Counted from the stretch's first letter, positions 1 to 8,577 are shown. The stretch: DNA of 64,000 nt from Paenisporosarcina sp050269735 (GCF_050269735.1 NZ_JBNNIX010000007.1:34809-98808), one strand, 5' to 3'. The notes: generated by a model not told the origin, from the letters alone. Numbers and translations: made by a program.

Positions 1-236
1 CGGAATTTGTTAGAGAAAATGGAAACTTTAAGATACTTAAAAAATATTTTGAAATTAATCATAGTTGGGAAGGGATAGAAACTCCAGATTTACTATCTGA
101 TAAGTGGAGAGCAGCAAAGACGGATGTGATGTTAAGATTTTGCCAAGACATAGGTTCAGAAGACTTGAAAGAAATTAAATTACCTCAACATATCGCCGGA
201 GTATTACATTTTCTGGAAACAGGAGAAAAAGCATGA
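1..236 (+). CDS. 3' end of a probable OLD-family ATP-dependent nuclease (GajA-like), cut by the window edge
   Basis: An open frame runs in from the window edge and ends with TGA at 234-236, leaving the last 77 residues. Its stop overlaps the ATG of the next gene as ATGA, so the two are almost certainly translationally coupled. The visible tail is charged and helical and has no diagnostic motif. The identity is inferred from context: a UvrD-like helicase directly downstream of, and coupled to, a larger nuclease gene is the Gabija arrangement (GajA then GajB). The ATPase and TOPRIM domains would lie outside the window, so the assignment cannot be confirmed here. Confidence 0.45.
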   Translation, partial: EFVRENGNFKILKKYFEINHSWEGIETPDLLSDKWRAAKTDVMLRFCQDIGSEDLKEIKLPQHIAGVLHFLETGEKA

Positions 237-1597
237 ATATTGTCGTAGCAGGGGCTGGTGCAGGAAAAACAACCTCAATGGCAGAAGTGGTATTACAACG
301 ATTAAAAGAAATTAATAAAGAAAAGATTGTGTATATTGTAACCTACACGAATTCGGCTAGAGACAGGATTAGGGAGAAAGTGATGGAGTTGAACGGATCA
401 ATCCCTAAGCAACTTCACATTGAAACTTATCATTCCTTTTTAATACAAGAATTTATTTTTCCATTTCATCATCTGTTGTATCAAACACAATATATCAAAG
501 CCTCATTAATTAAACTCTCAACTATACCTGCTTATAGGAATTCCAAAATAAAGGAATTAGAAGCGAATCAAGAAATACATGTAGATAAAGTTACAGAAGT
601 AGCAAAGTGGATAATATGTGGAAAATCTGCTGATAAAAAAAATATTAAAATCAAGAGAACTAGGATATTATCCATTGTTTCGAACTATTTAGATTCTATC
701 TTCATTGATGAAGCACAAGATATGGACAGCCATTTAAAACAAATAGTAATTACCTTATACACAAACAGATTACAACTATATATTGTTGGTGATCCCAAAC
801 AAGATTTACGTGGTAGGAATGCTTTTAATGATCTGATAACCGAACATGCGGACATAGTGGAATATAAAGAAGAAAACCATCGATGTCCTCTTAAACATGT
901 AGAACTATCCAATAGATTCATTGCTAGTGAACAAAAGCAAGTAGCACAGGCAGATACAGATGGGAAATTGGGGTTCATCTTTGAGAAGGACTTACTGATT
1001 GAAGATTATATTAAAAATGAGAAATGGGATTATGTATATATTTCTAAAAAAAATGAAAGATATGTTACCAATAGTGAAGATCTGCTAAAAGAAGAGAGTA
1101 ATCTAACGTATGAATTGAAATGTATAATAAAAAATTCGAATATTAAAAAAGATAAAATTGATTTAGGAGTATTTAGGGCAAAACAATGGTGTCTGAAGGT
1201 TTTAACTTCAAAAACAAACAGCTTTATATTTACGGAAATACAAAGATCTTTTAATTTAAAGCTTTCAAAAAAAGACATGGCGAAACTTGGAGAGGCATTA
1301 AAACTAAATCGAGAAAAAGAACAAGTTTCTGGCATTAAGGTTAATTCTATCGATAGCATTAAAGGACTAGAGGGAAAGAGATGCTTATTCATTTTAACGA
1401 CAGATCTTATTCCTTATCTAATCCAAGAAAATACCGCTAATAATAAAATGAAAAACTACTTATATGTAGCCTTAACACGGGCTAGAGAAGAATTAATGTT
1501 TTTAGTTACTCGAGAAGTTGAAGAAAAATATAGCAGAGAGTTATTAATAGAAAAATTTGAAGAACTGAAAATTTCTCACGTTGAATTAGAAATATGA
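233..1597 (+). CDS. UvrD/Rep-like superfamily 1 helicase, GajB-like
   Basis: A 454-residue SF1 NTPase. Walker A is GAGAGKTT at residues 7-14, immediately after the start, so there is no long Q-motif leader. The Walker B/DEAQ box is at about 159-162, GDPKQ (motif III) at about 188, and the C-terminal VALTRARE (motif VI) is present. The length is well below UvrD (about 720 aa) and close to GajB proteins (about 490 aa), so the accessory domains are reduced. Its ATG overlaps the stop of the preceding gene. In Gabija systems GajB is thought to respond to DNA ends and activate the GajA nuclease during phage infection. Family assignment is sure; the Gabija role is inferred. Confidence 0.8.
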   Translation: MNIVVAGAGAGKTTSMAEVVLQRLKEINKEKIVYIVTYTNSARDRIREKVMELNGSIPKQLHIETYHSFLIQEFIFPFHHLLYQTQYIKASLIKLSTIPAYRNSKIKELEANQEIHVDKVTEVAKWIICGKSADKKNIKIKRTRILSIVSNYLDSIFIDEAQDMDSHLKQIVITLYTNRLQLYIVGDPKQDLRGRNAFNDLITEHADIVEYKEENHRCPLKHVELSNRFIASEQKQVAQADTDGKLGFIFEKDLLIEDYIKNEKWDYVYISKKNERYVTNSEDLLKEESNLTYELKCIIKNSNIKKDKIDLGVFRAKQWCLKVLTSKTNSFIFTEIQRSFNLKLSKKDMAKLGEALKLNREKEQVSGIKVNSIDSIKGLEGKRCLFILTTDLIPYLIQENTANNKMKNYLYVALTRAREELMFLVTREVEEKYSRELLIEKFEELKISHVELEI

Positions 1598-1670
1598 ATA
1601 CAGTCCGCAAAGTGTGTCGAATTATTGTTTATAAATTAAAATTTGGCCATACGAAGAACAGGAGAATAAA

Positions 1671-3158
1671 ATGTCAAATATTGATCTTAATGAGATAGAG
1701 ATTTTAAACTTTATATTAGCAGAATATGCAGAAGAGCATTTATCACCTAGCACTTTTATTTGGTATAAAACAGTAGTTGCAGAGCATCTTAAGATGAATG
1801 CATTAAACAAAATAGAAAGTGGTAACTATAAAGATGTATTTTCAATACAAAACTTAAAAAAGATTTCCAGAAACTCTAATATGGTAAGACCTGCTTTAAT
1901 AAAATTTCTTGATGCTTTATACAACGAAGGGGTTTTAGGAAGTCAAATAGATTTTTTAAAATCAAAAAATAATATAGAAGAAGTTTTTTCAAGAAGTTTG
2001 AGCCAAGAAGAAAGAGAAGTAACATTTTTATCTCCTCAAGAACTAAAAGCACTTTTTGGTAATAGAATTTCGTACAGAACAGAGGAAGAAGAAAAGCTTG
2101 TTCCTTTGTTATGTGCTTTTTCTTTCTTTTGTATGTTAAAGCAGGGAGAAATTAATAAACTAGTTATATCTGATATCGATATAGAGAAAAAAAGAGTGAG
2201 AATTAGAAGAAATCAAGAGGACAAACACAATCTAGTATCTTGGTTGAATTTCGAAAATACGACTTATAAAAGTCTCTTATCATATTTAGAATATAGAAAA
2301 AACCTCAATACTAGCTCTGATTATTTAATGGTTGATAAAAATGGAAATCCCTTAAATAATCAGAAAGTTAATGCCTTATTTAATTCTTTACGGAGAACAG
2401 AGAACAAATTAATATTAAATGATGTTAATATTTCACAAGAATTATTGATTCGAAGTATGATTCTATATATATTAACAAACACAAATGGAAATGGAATATA
2501 TCAGTTATTGTTAATACATGAGCCTTCAAATTCTCAATTTCAACATGCTTTTAATGAATATATATCAATTCAAAGACTTGAAAATAATCAAGAGGCCATC
2601 GACAGTTTCACTATTTCTGATATTGTTCCCAAGAAAAGAAACAAACCACATACAAACAGTAAAGATAATTATACTATGGGGTCATATTCAGAGAAAAATG
2701 ATATTAGTGAGGTCGATTTAAATATGTATGACGAGGAGCACGTTAATTACAAAAACTTAGAAGAGAACAAAATAACTATTCAAAGAATGGTAAGAAATTC
2801 AAAAGTGGTTTCAACTTTAAAAGAAAAATACAGTCATGAATGCCAACTTTGTGGATTCCGTATAAGGAAGTCTAACAGTGAATATTCTTCCGAAGGTCAC
2901 CATATTCAACCCTACAACAAAAAACACAGAGGAGATGATAATTCCAGTAATATAATTATACTGTGTCCTAATTGTCATACTCAATTTGATGATTTATATT
3001 TTGCTATACACCCTGTAACAGAATTAGTCTATTGTATTTTAGGGGAGGAAGATGACTACCATCTAAGTACTCTAAAGATGTCAGAAGGCCATGTGTTAGG
3101 AAAAAAATATCTTGATTATACTTGGGGAATATTTGAAGAAAAACAAAAGAGGTTATAA
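1671..3158 (+). CDS. Degenerate tyrosine-recombinase fold fused to a C-terminal HNH endonuclease
   Basis: 495 residues. Residues 1-300 read like a phage integrase (SAM-like N-terminal domain, then a catalytic-type fold), but the catalytic positions look lost: the usual G-L-R-x-x-E segment is K-Q-G-E-I-N at about 157-162, the HxxR helix is replaced by QELLIR, and no tyrosine nucleophile is evident. After a low-complexity linker (about 325-370) comes a well-formed HNH domain with CQLC at 391-394, GHH at 409-411 and CPNCH at 432-436, which would bind one zinc and hold a metal-dependent nuclease site. It lies 73 nt after the helicase on the same strand. It may be a third, DNA-cleaving component of the local defence cassette or a diverged mobile-element protein. 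Confidence 0.7.
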   Translation: MSNIDLNEIEILNFILAEYAEEHLSPSTFIWYKTVVAEHLKMNALNKIESGNYKDVFSIQNLKKISRNSNMVRPALIKFLDALYNEGVLGSQIDFLKSKNNIEEVFSRSLSQEEREVTFLSPQELKALFGNRISYRTEEEEKLVPLLCAFSFFCMLKQGEINKLVISDIDIEKKRVRIRRNQEDKHNLVSWLNFENTTYKSLLSYLEYRKNLNTSSDYLMVDKNGNPLNNQKVNALFNSLRRTENKLILNDVNISQELLIRSMILYILTNTNGNGIYQLLLIHEPSNSQFQHAFNEYISIQRLENNQEAIDSFTISDIVPKKRNKPHTNSKDNYTMGSYSEKNDISEVDLNMYDEEHVNYKNLEENKITIQRMVRNSKVVSTLKEKYSHECQLCGFRIRKSNSEYSSEGHHIQPYNKKHRGDDNSSNIIILCPNCHTQFDDLYFAIHPVTELVYCILGEEDDYHLSTLKMSEGHVLGKKYLDYTWGIFEEKQKRL

Positions 3159-3238
3159 AACTGTTAGCTATATAAATAGTAGGCACGTTCTATTAGCATC
3201 TTTATAGAAGGGTTTTTTATCCACCTGAAACAGGAGGA

Positions 3239-3264
3239 AAGCCACTGCCCAATAGGTAGTGGCT
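3239..3264 (+). terminator. Stem-loop terminator after the HNH-fusion gene
   Basis: AAGCCACT pairs with AGTGGCTT around a short loop about 80 nt after the HNH gene stop. The T-run is weak, so efficiency is uncertain. Confidence 0.5.
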
Positions 3265-3436
3265 TCTATATAACATGAATAGTCAATAGGCAGTTTCTTC
3301 TATTGTAATGGTTTAACTATCTCTTCATCGGGTGCTCTCACTAATTTATAAAAACTGGCCATTCTACCCCCAGCTTCTTTCAATGCGACCACTGCCGTTA
3401 GCTCTACTCCTTCCTATTTTTCTTATAACAATCTGA
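3265..3436. other. Intergenic stretch with a fossil minus-strand ORF
   Basis: No convincing gene. On the minus strand a frame of about 30 codons (3300-3392, GTG start possible, AGGAAGGAG upstream but 14 nt away) encodes a short Gly/Arg-containing peptide. It sits just downstream of the resolvase and may be a remnant of a gene that once followed it. I do not recognise it. Confidence 0.25.
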
Positions 3437-3997
3437 TTATTTGCGTTCCAAATAGCGATAAATTGTAGTTCGAGAAACGCCCCATCTTTCTGCCACATCT
3501 TTAATCGGTGTACCCCCATCAATAAGACTCTTCATCATTTCAATATCTTTCACTCCATACTTCTCTGGCCGTCCGCCAAGTCGCCCACGTGCTTTAGCCG
3601 CCACTCGTCCTGCAGCGGAACGTTCTTGAATGAGATTTCGTTCAAACTCCGCAAATGCCGCAAAGAGATGAAACATCAGTTGACCGGTAGCGTTGCTACG
3701 ATCCATAGTTATATTCTCTTGAAGACTGTGAAACCCGATGCTTTGTTCATTTAAGTTATTGACTAGGTCAATCAAGTCCTGCATGTTTCGGCCAAGCCGA
3801 TCTAATCGCCATACAACTATGGTATCCCCTTGACGAGCGTATTGAAGAGCTTCGTCTAATCCAGGCCGTTGTTTTTTTGATCCACTCATCTTATCGTGAA
3901 AAATCTTTGTACATCCATATTGTGTAAGTGCATCTGTTTGTAAATCCAAGTTTTGTAAACCAGTCGACACTCTTGCATATCCAATTAACACAGTCAT
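3437..3997 (-). CDS. Serine site-specific recombinase (Tn3-type resolvase / DNA invertase)
   Basis: 186 residues, full length for the family. The N-terminal catalytic domain has the YARVS motif with the nucleophile at Ser11 and the R-L-D-R-L-G-R motif in the middle. A long E helix follows, then a C-terminal helix-turn-helix (about residues 160-183, DVAERWGVSRTTIYRYL). Such enzymes resolve cointegrates or invert DNA at short paired sites. No Tn3 transposase lies in the window, so it could serve plasmid multimer resolution or be left from a transposon. Direct repeats about 70 nt upstream of its start are candidate sites for it. Confidence 0.9.
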   Translation of the reverse strand: MTVLIGYARVSTGLQNLDLQTDALTQYGCTKIFHDKMSGSKKQRPGLDEALQYARQGDTIVVWRLDRLGRNMQDLIDLVNNLNEQSIGFHSLQENITMDRSNATGQLMFHLFAAFAEFERNLIQERSAAGRVAAKARGRLGGRPEKYGVKDIEMMKSLIDGGTPIKDVAERWGVSRTTIYRYLERK

Positions 3998-4064
3998 TCC
4001 TCATTTCCAATTTAATCCTATATTAATTGTAACATAATATAAAATGGAGTTGGTTATTGAACAT

Positions 4065-4164
4065 AGAAAAATGGTCAGAGTTTTGTTACATATAGTAGAT
4101 TCAAAATGACAACTTTAAGAACCAGTTGTGTTGTGTTCAGAAAAGGACGAGTTTTGTTACATAT
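4065..4164. repeat. Paired direct repeats upstream of the resolvase, possible res site
   Basis: Two near-identical stretches, 4065-4093 and 4139-4164, begin AGAAAA and end in GAGTTTTGTTACATAT, 74 nt apart start to start. They lie between the resolvase gene and a decayed region. Tn3-type res sites are multi-subsite arrays of this size upstream of the resolvase gene, so binding by the resolvase is plausible but unproven. Confidence 0.4.
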
Positions 4165-4191
4165 CCATTGGGTTACTAGTGATTGCGAAAA

Positions 4192-4407
4192 ATGGTTAAG
4201 TCGTTTGCAACTTTTTTTAATAATGAAGAACAAGCAGAAACTGCATCTAATTTTTTAAGGGGGGTATTGTGAAAAAACATTTGATTTTACAGACACAGTA
4301 GAGAAGATACTTGATAAAAAAGCAATGTTGATTTTAAAGAATATGACGGGGTTGAAAAAGGGGAATGGTACAGAACATAGAAAAGGAAATAGGATGTTGT
4401 GTACATA
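4192..4407 (+). pseudogene. Decayed small ORF (stop-interrupted)
   Basis: An ATG at 4192 opens 26 codons (M-V-K-S-F-A-T-F-F-N-N-E-E...) to TGA at 4270-4272. The same frame then continues for about 44 codons to a TAA near 4407. The first part vaguely resembles the start of YflT/general-stress 17M-like proteins. It has no good ribosome binding site. I read it as a remnant; the identity is not secure. Confidence 0.25.
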
Positions 4408-4482
4408 AATGTTGTGCAAGTATTAATACGCGTACAATTGCAAAATTTTATATGAAGGTAAATCGGCGATCTCGAAAAAATA

Positions 4483-4785
4483 TTACTTAATTTTAATTAA
4501 CATCTGTTTATTTAATTCATCTACACATAGGCAGTACTGATCATCCGAGGTAATGTTAGCAATGTCAATGATTTCCTTTGGGATTTTCACGTATCCGTTC
4601 TCTGAAATTAGGCGTTTGTTATGAGAAGACTTAGTATTTTCTCTTCGAATAAAAATCACTTTTTCCTCATAAGCGATTTCAATTTTTCTTATTAAGTGAA
4701 ATCCTAATTCTATTTGAATTTTCTTTGGAATTCGCAATATCCCTGTAGCAGGGAAGTCTTTGTAAGTGTATTTTTTTATGCCCAT
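4483..4785 (-). CDS. AbrB/MazE-like protein with two swapped-hairpin units
   Basis: About 100 residues. Two segments share the SpoVT-AbrB pattern of a turn, then x-R-I-P-K-x-I, then a hydrophobic strand: residues about 10-45 (ATGILRIPKKIQIELG) and about 60-95 (ENGYVKIPKEI). Normally one such unit per chain dimerises to bind DNA, so two in tandem suggests an intramolecular AbrB fold. The start was set at the ATG at 4785 because GGAG lies 9 nt upstream; the longer GTG reading runs through that site. It is a lone minus-strand gene, probably a transcriptional regulator. A MazE-like antitoxin is less likely because no toxin gene is adjacent. Confidence 0.6.
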   Translation of the reverse strand: MGIKKYTYKDFPATGILRIPKKIQIELGFHLIRKIEIAYEEKVIFIRRENTKSSHNKRLISENGYVKIPKEIIDIANITSDDQYCLCVDELNKQMLIKIK

Positions 4786-5153
4786 CGTAGCACACTCCAC
4801 TTTTCAAGATTTTATTTTCATATTTTTATTATTATAGATAACCTGTTTTTTCTTCTGAAATTTCCTTAATACAGACAGTTGGAAGCAAAATAATAATTAA
4901 TAATAGCAAAAAATTTTCCACCCACTATAAATAGTAATGGTTACGTTTTACTTGCATGAAATATACTACACATTATTTTTTCAAAAGACAAGACAAACTT
5001 TATGTTTTTGATTTGTCTAATTTTAGTTTTAACATCGATTTCCCTGTTTATAAATCACGGGCTTCTAGTATTAGCTTATTAATATCGCAATGTAACCATT
5101 TTCCATACAGAGTGAATTAAATGTAAACTGAAGAGAAGTAACCATTTAAATTG
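4786..5153. other. Intergenic region without recognisable gene
   Basis: About 370 nt of very AT-rich sequence between the AbrB-like gene and the terminator of the C39 gene. I see no supported ORF, repeat or RNA; the promoter of the AbrB-like gene should lie at its left end. Confidence 0.4.
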
Positions 5154-5186
5154 AAAAGGACTACCTTTAGATAAGGTAGTCCTTTT
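5154..5186 (-). terminator. Terminator of the C39-like gene (bidirectional)
   Basis: A 14-bp perfect stem, AAAAGGACTACCTT with AAGGTAGTCCTTTT, loop of 5 nt, A- and T-rich flanks on both sides. It lies 45 nt past the stop of the minus-strand lipoprotein gene. Confidence 0.8.
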
Positions 5187-5230
5187 GTTAATATGGGATG
5201 GATTAAAGAATACTTTATGAACAGAACGGA

Positions 5231-6295
5231 TTAGCGATGAGCCTCTCGGTTTTTTTTAACAATAACAGCATGTTTTCCAAGAGCTTCATAACTATCAAAA
5301 AATACTTCTTCTGAGACGCTTTGCTGACCCTCAAGTGGATTCATAATAAGTACTTTTCCTTCCTTCCACCCGTTCAAGACAACGGCATGAAGGTTTGTAA
5401 AAGATGGATGGAATTCATTTGTTCCTTCCATATACCATCCTCCGCGTTTGATAGGGGACGACAAATCACGGGTTACCCATACGATTACAGGTATATCTTG
5501 ATCTATATATGAAAGGAGTTCTTCTCGTGTACTCCAACTCACATTCTCCGCAGATAAATCCATCTTATTGGCAGCAATTGCATCCTTGGCAGCCTCGACA
5601 ATAGGAGATGCAAAGACGTACCAACCGCCTTTCAACTCACGCGGATTACCCGCATATTCTATATGTGGATTTGGTCCAACTCTTTTGCCACCCCGAGTAC
5701 TGAAAGATGCTTTAGGCAAGTATTTATCTGCCATTGTGGTTTTGGAAACATCCATTCCATAATGATTTAGAATGGCTGTTAAAGCTACTATTTCACATCC
5801 ATTAGGCAGTTCAGGATACTGCATGACAGTGGGTATATCAATGTAATTTGCACTGCGTTGTATGTATGTCTCTATTAGGAAAATATCATTTTTCGAATCA
5901 TGTATATACGGTTTTTCTTCTTTAATAGGATTGAATGTTCCACTTTCATCCATAATTAAAGCCTTGACTATGTATTCCTTTCCATTAATCAAACCTTCAA
6001 TTTTTGTTTCGCCAGATGGATTAGAGTTAGCTGAAGTAACCAAACCTCCAGTAATTTTATCCTTTATCTCGATTTTATAATTGGGGACGGGTTGGCGATT
6101 GCGGCTATTTAATAACATGAAATTTCTTGAGGTGGTTAAGTTCTCCGTTTTACCAACTTTATCTGTGTCGGAATCTCCATCCGTTGAGAATGCGTTATTC
6201 ACTTGTGAAAACAGTTTATCGGTGCATCCAGCTAGTAATAAAACAATTGACAATATCAATAAAAGGCACCGTTTCGGCTTCATCCATATTACCAT
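5231..6295 (-). CDS. Lipoprotein with C39-like papain-fold cysteine peptidase domain
   Basis: About 354 residues with a type II signal peptide and lipobox LLLAGC (lipidated Cys at 24). A linker and a small beta-rich domain follow, then a Peptidase_C39_2-type domain: catalytic Cys in PNGCEIVAL (about 167), His in LHAVVLNGW, and a polar residue in MNPLEG. These surface enzymes are common in Bacillales but their substrates are mostly unknown. The start is placed at the ATG at 6295, which has AAGGTGG 8 nt upstream; a GTG four codons earlier is the alternative. It is followed by a strong terminator, so it is probably monocistronic. Export and fold are well supported; activity is inferred. Confidence 0.8.
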   Translation of the reverse strand: MVIWMKPKRCLLLILSIVLLLAGCTDKLFSQVNNAFSTDGDSDTDKVGKTENLTTSRNFMLLNSRNRQPVPNYKIEIKDKITGGLVTSANSNPSGETKIEGLINGKEYIVKALIMDESGTFNPIKEEKPYIHDSKNDIFLIETYIQRSANYIDIPTVMQYPELPNGCEIVALTAILNHYGMDVSKTTMADKYLPKASFSTRGGKRVGPNPHIEYAGNPRELKGGWYVFASPIVEAAKDAIAANKMDLSAENVSWSTREELLSYIDQDIPVIVWVTRDLSSPIKRGGWYMEGTNEFHPSFTNLHAVVLNGWKEGKVLIMNPLEGQQSVSEEVFFDSYEALGKHAVIVKKNREAHR

Positions 6296-6430
6296 TGGTC
6301 TCACCACCTTCTTATGTCCTGAAATAGGTTAATTCACAAACAGGTTTAATATACCAACAATAGATTATTTCTATACACAAAACATTATATTTTTGAAAAA
6401 CAGATGAAAAGTCCTTGCGAAATATAAAAA

Positions 6431-6463
6431 ACAACCACCTATCTCAATCGAATAGGCGGTTGT
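6431..6463 (-). terminator. Terminator downstream of the SpoIIP-like gene
   Basis: ACAACCACCTAT pairs with ATAGGCGGTTGT (one mismatch) with A-rich and T-rich flanks, so it can act in both directions. It lies 47 nt after the SpoIIP-like stop. Confidence 0.75.
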
Positions 6464-6509
6464 ACTCTTTTTATTCTATTTTTGAATTCTTTTTTCTCTG
6501 TGATAAAAC

Positions 6510-7337
6510 TTAGATTGAAGTAACAGATGATTGATTTTGTAATACGATGGATATCGCTTTTGCTAAAAGAGAGATAGTTCGGTTAATTTCTTCTTGTGTA
6601 TTTTCAATGCCCCCAAGTTCAATCAAAACCATATTTTTTGCCAAATCTTGATTATAGATGCCGTCCACATGATTCCCTTTCTTTCCGATTACTCCACGTG
6701 AAATCCCAGGTACCATCACGTTTAACTGGGCCGAGAGGTTCTTGGCAAGGGATTGATTGAACGTATAATTCGGATGATCTTCCCCTACAACAAAATAAAG
6801 TTTTCCATAAGTTTCGTTTCCATAAGTAAGTGTGGTGGTCTTTTTTCCTGCAGAATCTCTGTGAAGATCAATAATTAAATCATATTCATTTTCTTGAAGT
6901 TTTGCAGCGAGAAAGGGACGTACGACATCGTAGGCTTCAGCAAAAGTACGATTCGTCTTTTTCATTTCGTGCATCGTATCGACCGGCAAAAATTCTGCTT
7001 GAATGAGGTTAAAGTCAAATTGATTTTTTATTATGTTTTCAAATCCCATAATATTCGTGGTTGGTGAGTAAACTTCCGTCTGGCCATTTATGCTTTGTAC
7101 GATCGGTATGAAGGCTTCATGGGAATGTGTGAATAGTAATAGAGCATTTTTATGATTAAGTTCTTGATTCACAATGGGTACTTCATGTTGAGTTGCTACA
7201 ATGACCGCAACTTGTTTTTCGTCATATTCATCGGCGGCAACATTTTTTGAAGGGAAGGAAGAAAAAGTATTTATGATTAATGGTGACAAAAAAAGCATTG
7301 TAATAATGCCAAAACACGCCTGTGTACCTTTTCTCAA
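6510..7337 (-). CDS. SpoIIP-family N-acetylmuramoyl-L-alanine amidase
   Basis: About 275 residues from a TTG start chosen because GAGGAGGG lies 7 nt upstream (longer readings lack a site). An N-terminal membrane anchor (about 8-30) is followed by the SpoIIP amidase domain: THSHEAFIP (His71, His73, Glu74 region), then IIDLHRDSAG, then LIELGGIENTQEEINRT. SpoIIP cuts peptidoglycan stem peptides and, with SpoIID and SpoIIM, drives engulfment during sporulation. This copy has no SpoIID or gpr neighbour, so it is probably an accessory paralogue used for wall remodelling on the element. It is divergent from the zinc-binding lipoprotein gene. Confidence 0.85.
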   Translation of the reverse strand: MRKGTQACFGIITMLFLSPLIINTFSSFPSKNVAADEYDEKQVAVIVATQHEVPIVNQELNHKNALLLFTHSHEAFIPIVQSINGQTEVYSPTTNIMGFENIIKNQFDFNLIQAEFLPVDTMHEMKKTNRTFAEAYDVVRPFLAAKLQENEYDLIIDLHRDSAGKKTTTLTYGNETYGKLYFVVGEDHPNYTFNQSLAKNLSAQLNVMVPGISRGVIGKKGNHVDGIYNQDLAKNMVLIELGGIENTQEEINRTISLLAKAISIVLQNQSSVTSI

Positions 7338-7460
7338 TGTTAATCCCTCCTCACACAATCGTATGAGTGAGAAGGAGTCGATAGAATTGAATCGCAGATT
7401 AATCATATGGATACATTTAAGAACACAGAACTCAAAATTCAGAAAAAACATTTGTATTGT

Positions 7461-7481
7461 AAATCGTAATCATTACTATTA
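7461..7481 (+). promoter_or_regulatory. Zur box upstream of the zinc-binding lipoprotein gene
   Basis: An imperfect inverted repeat AAATCGTAAT-C-ATTACTATTA matches the Bacillus Zur/Fur-type 7-1-7 consensus (TCGTAATNATTACGA) with one mismatch in the core. It lies 44 nt before the znuA-like start. It predicts zinc-dependent repression of znuA and perhaps of the divergent SpoIIP-like gene. Confidence 0.75.
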
Positions 7482-7524
7482 AAATTGAAACGAAAAGTAC
7501 TTTAATCCACTAAAGGAGAAAAAA

Positions 7525-8517
7525 ATGAAGAAAATACTACGTATATCCCTGTTATTTGTAATGTCCTTACTTTTCCTATCTGCCTGCAACAAGGAAGAAG
7601 CTGCAAGTTCGAATAAAGAAGGTAACAGTGATGAGAAAATAAAAATCTATACCACAATTTATCCGTTTCAATACTTTACCGAAAGGATTGGGGGGAAATA
7701 CCTCACTGTGGAAAACATTGTTCCTCCAGGATCCGATGCTCACTCAATAGAAATTACCATGAAAGAAATGATGGCAGTATCAGAAAGTGCTGCATTCATT
7801 CATTCGGGCACTGCGATGGAAGGCTTCGCTGATGCCGTCATCGATGCCGTAAAGAAAGAAAACGTAGAGATTGTAAATGCAACTGAAAACATTGACTTTA
7901 TCAGCGGGCAAGAAGAAGCTCACTCTGAGGAAGAAGAAGGGCATGAGGGAGAAAGTGAAGAAGAGCATGCTGAACACATCGAAGAAGGATTAGATATAGA
8001 TCCGCATGTGTGGCTTGATCCAAATCGTTCAATCCTGATTGCGGAAAATATAAAAAATGCATTGATTAAAATAAGTCCAGAGAATATGGAGACCTATGAA
8101 CGTAATTTCAACTTGCTAAAACAGGACTTGGATATGTTAGATGATGAGTTCACTAACATGGTGGCTAATGCCAACAGTAAAACATTCCTCGTATCACATT
8201 CTGCTTATGGTTATTGGTCAGATACCTATGGATTAAACCAAATAGGAATTAGTGGTTTATCGCCGACTGACGAACCATCCCAAGGGGAAATAATAGAAAT
8301 AGTGAAGTTAGTCAAAGCTCAAAAGTTGGAATTTATCTATTTTGAACCGAACCTTACGAATAAAGTGGCGAATGCTGTACAAAGTGAAACTGGATTAAAG
8401 GCCTTAACACTAAATAATCTGGAATCAATCTCAAAAGAGGATACGGACTCAAACGAAGACTATCTAACAATCATGAGAAGAAATATAGAGTCACTTAAAC
8501 AAGGGCTAAACCAATAA
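7525..8517 (+). CDS. znuA: Zinc ABC transporter substrate-binding lipoprotein (ZnuA/AdcA family)
   Basis: 330 residues with lipobox LSAC (Cys21). The cluster A-I metal-binding fold is recognisable: a first His in SDAHSIE, a His/Glu-rich flexible loop (about 130-155), the DPHVWLDP motif with the second His, SHSAYGYW with the third, and a late FEPN acidic ligand. It captures Zn(II), possibly Mn(II), outside the membrane for an ABC importer. No permease or ATPase gene follows; a terminator comes next, so it is an orphan binding protein that must borrow the chromosomal transporter. The AAAGGAG site and the Zur box support the start and zinc control. Confidence 0.9.
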   Translation: MKKILRISLLFVMSLLFLSACNKEEAASSNKEGNSDEKIKIYTTIYPFQYFTERIGGKYLTVENIVPPGSDAHSIEITMKEMMAVSESAAFIHSGTAMEGFADAVIDAVKKENVEIVNATENIDFISGQEEAHSEEEEGHEGESEEEHAEHIEEGLDIDPHVWLDPNRSILIAENIKNALIKISPENMETYERNFNLLKQDLDMLDDEFTNMVANANSKTFLVSHSAYGYWSDTYGLNQIGISGLSPTDEPSQGEIIEIVKLVKAQKLEFIYFEPNLTNKVANAVQSETGLKALTLNNLESISKEDTDSNEDYLTIMRRNIESLKQGLNQ

Positions 8518-8544
8518 AATTGGCATGTTATATAGAGTGAACAT

Positions 8545-8577
8545 AAAACAGTCTATTTGATTCAGATAGGCTGTTTT
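8545..8577 (+). terminator. Terminator after znuA
   Basis: AAAACAGTCTAT pairs with AGATAGGCTGTTTT, then a T-rich tract. It separates znuA from the asparagine synthase operon. Confidence 0.75.

Noticed and set aside
3437..4164. Complete Tn3-family transposon
   Set aside because: Only a resolvase and possible res repeats are present; no transposase or 38-bp terminal repeats were found.
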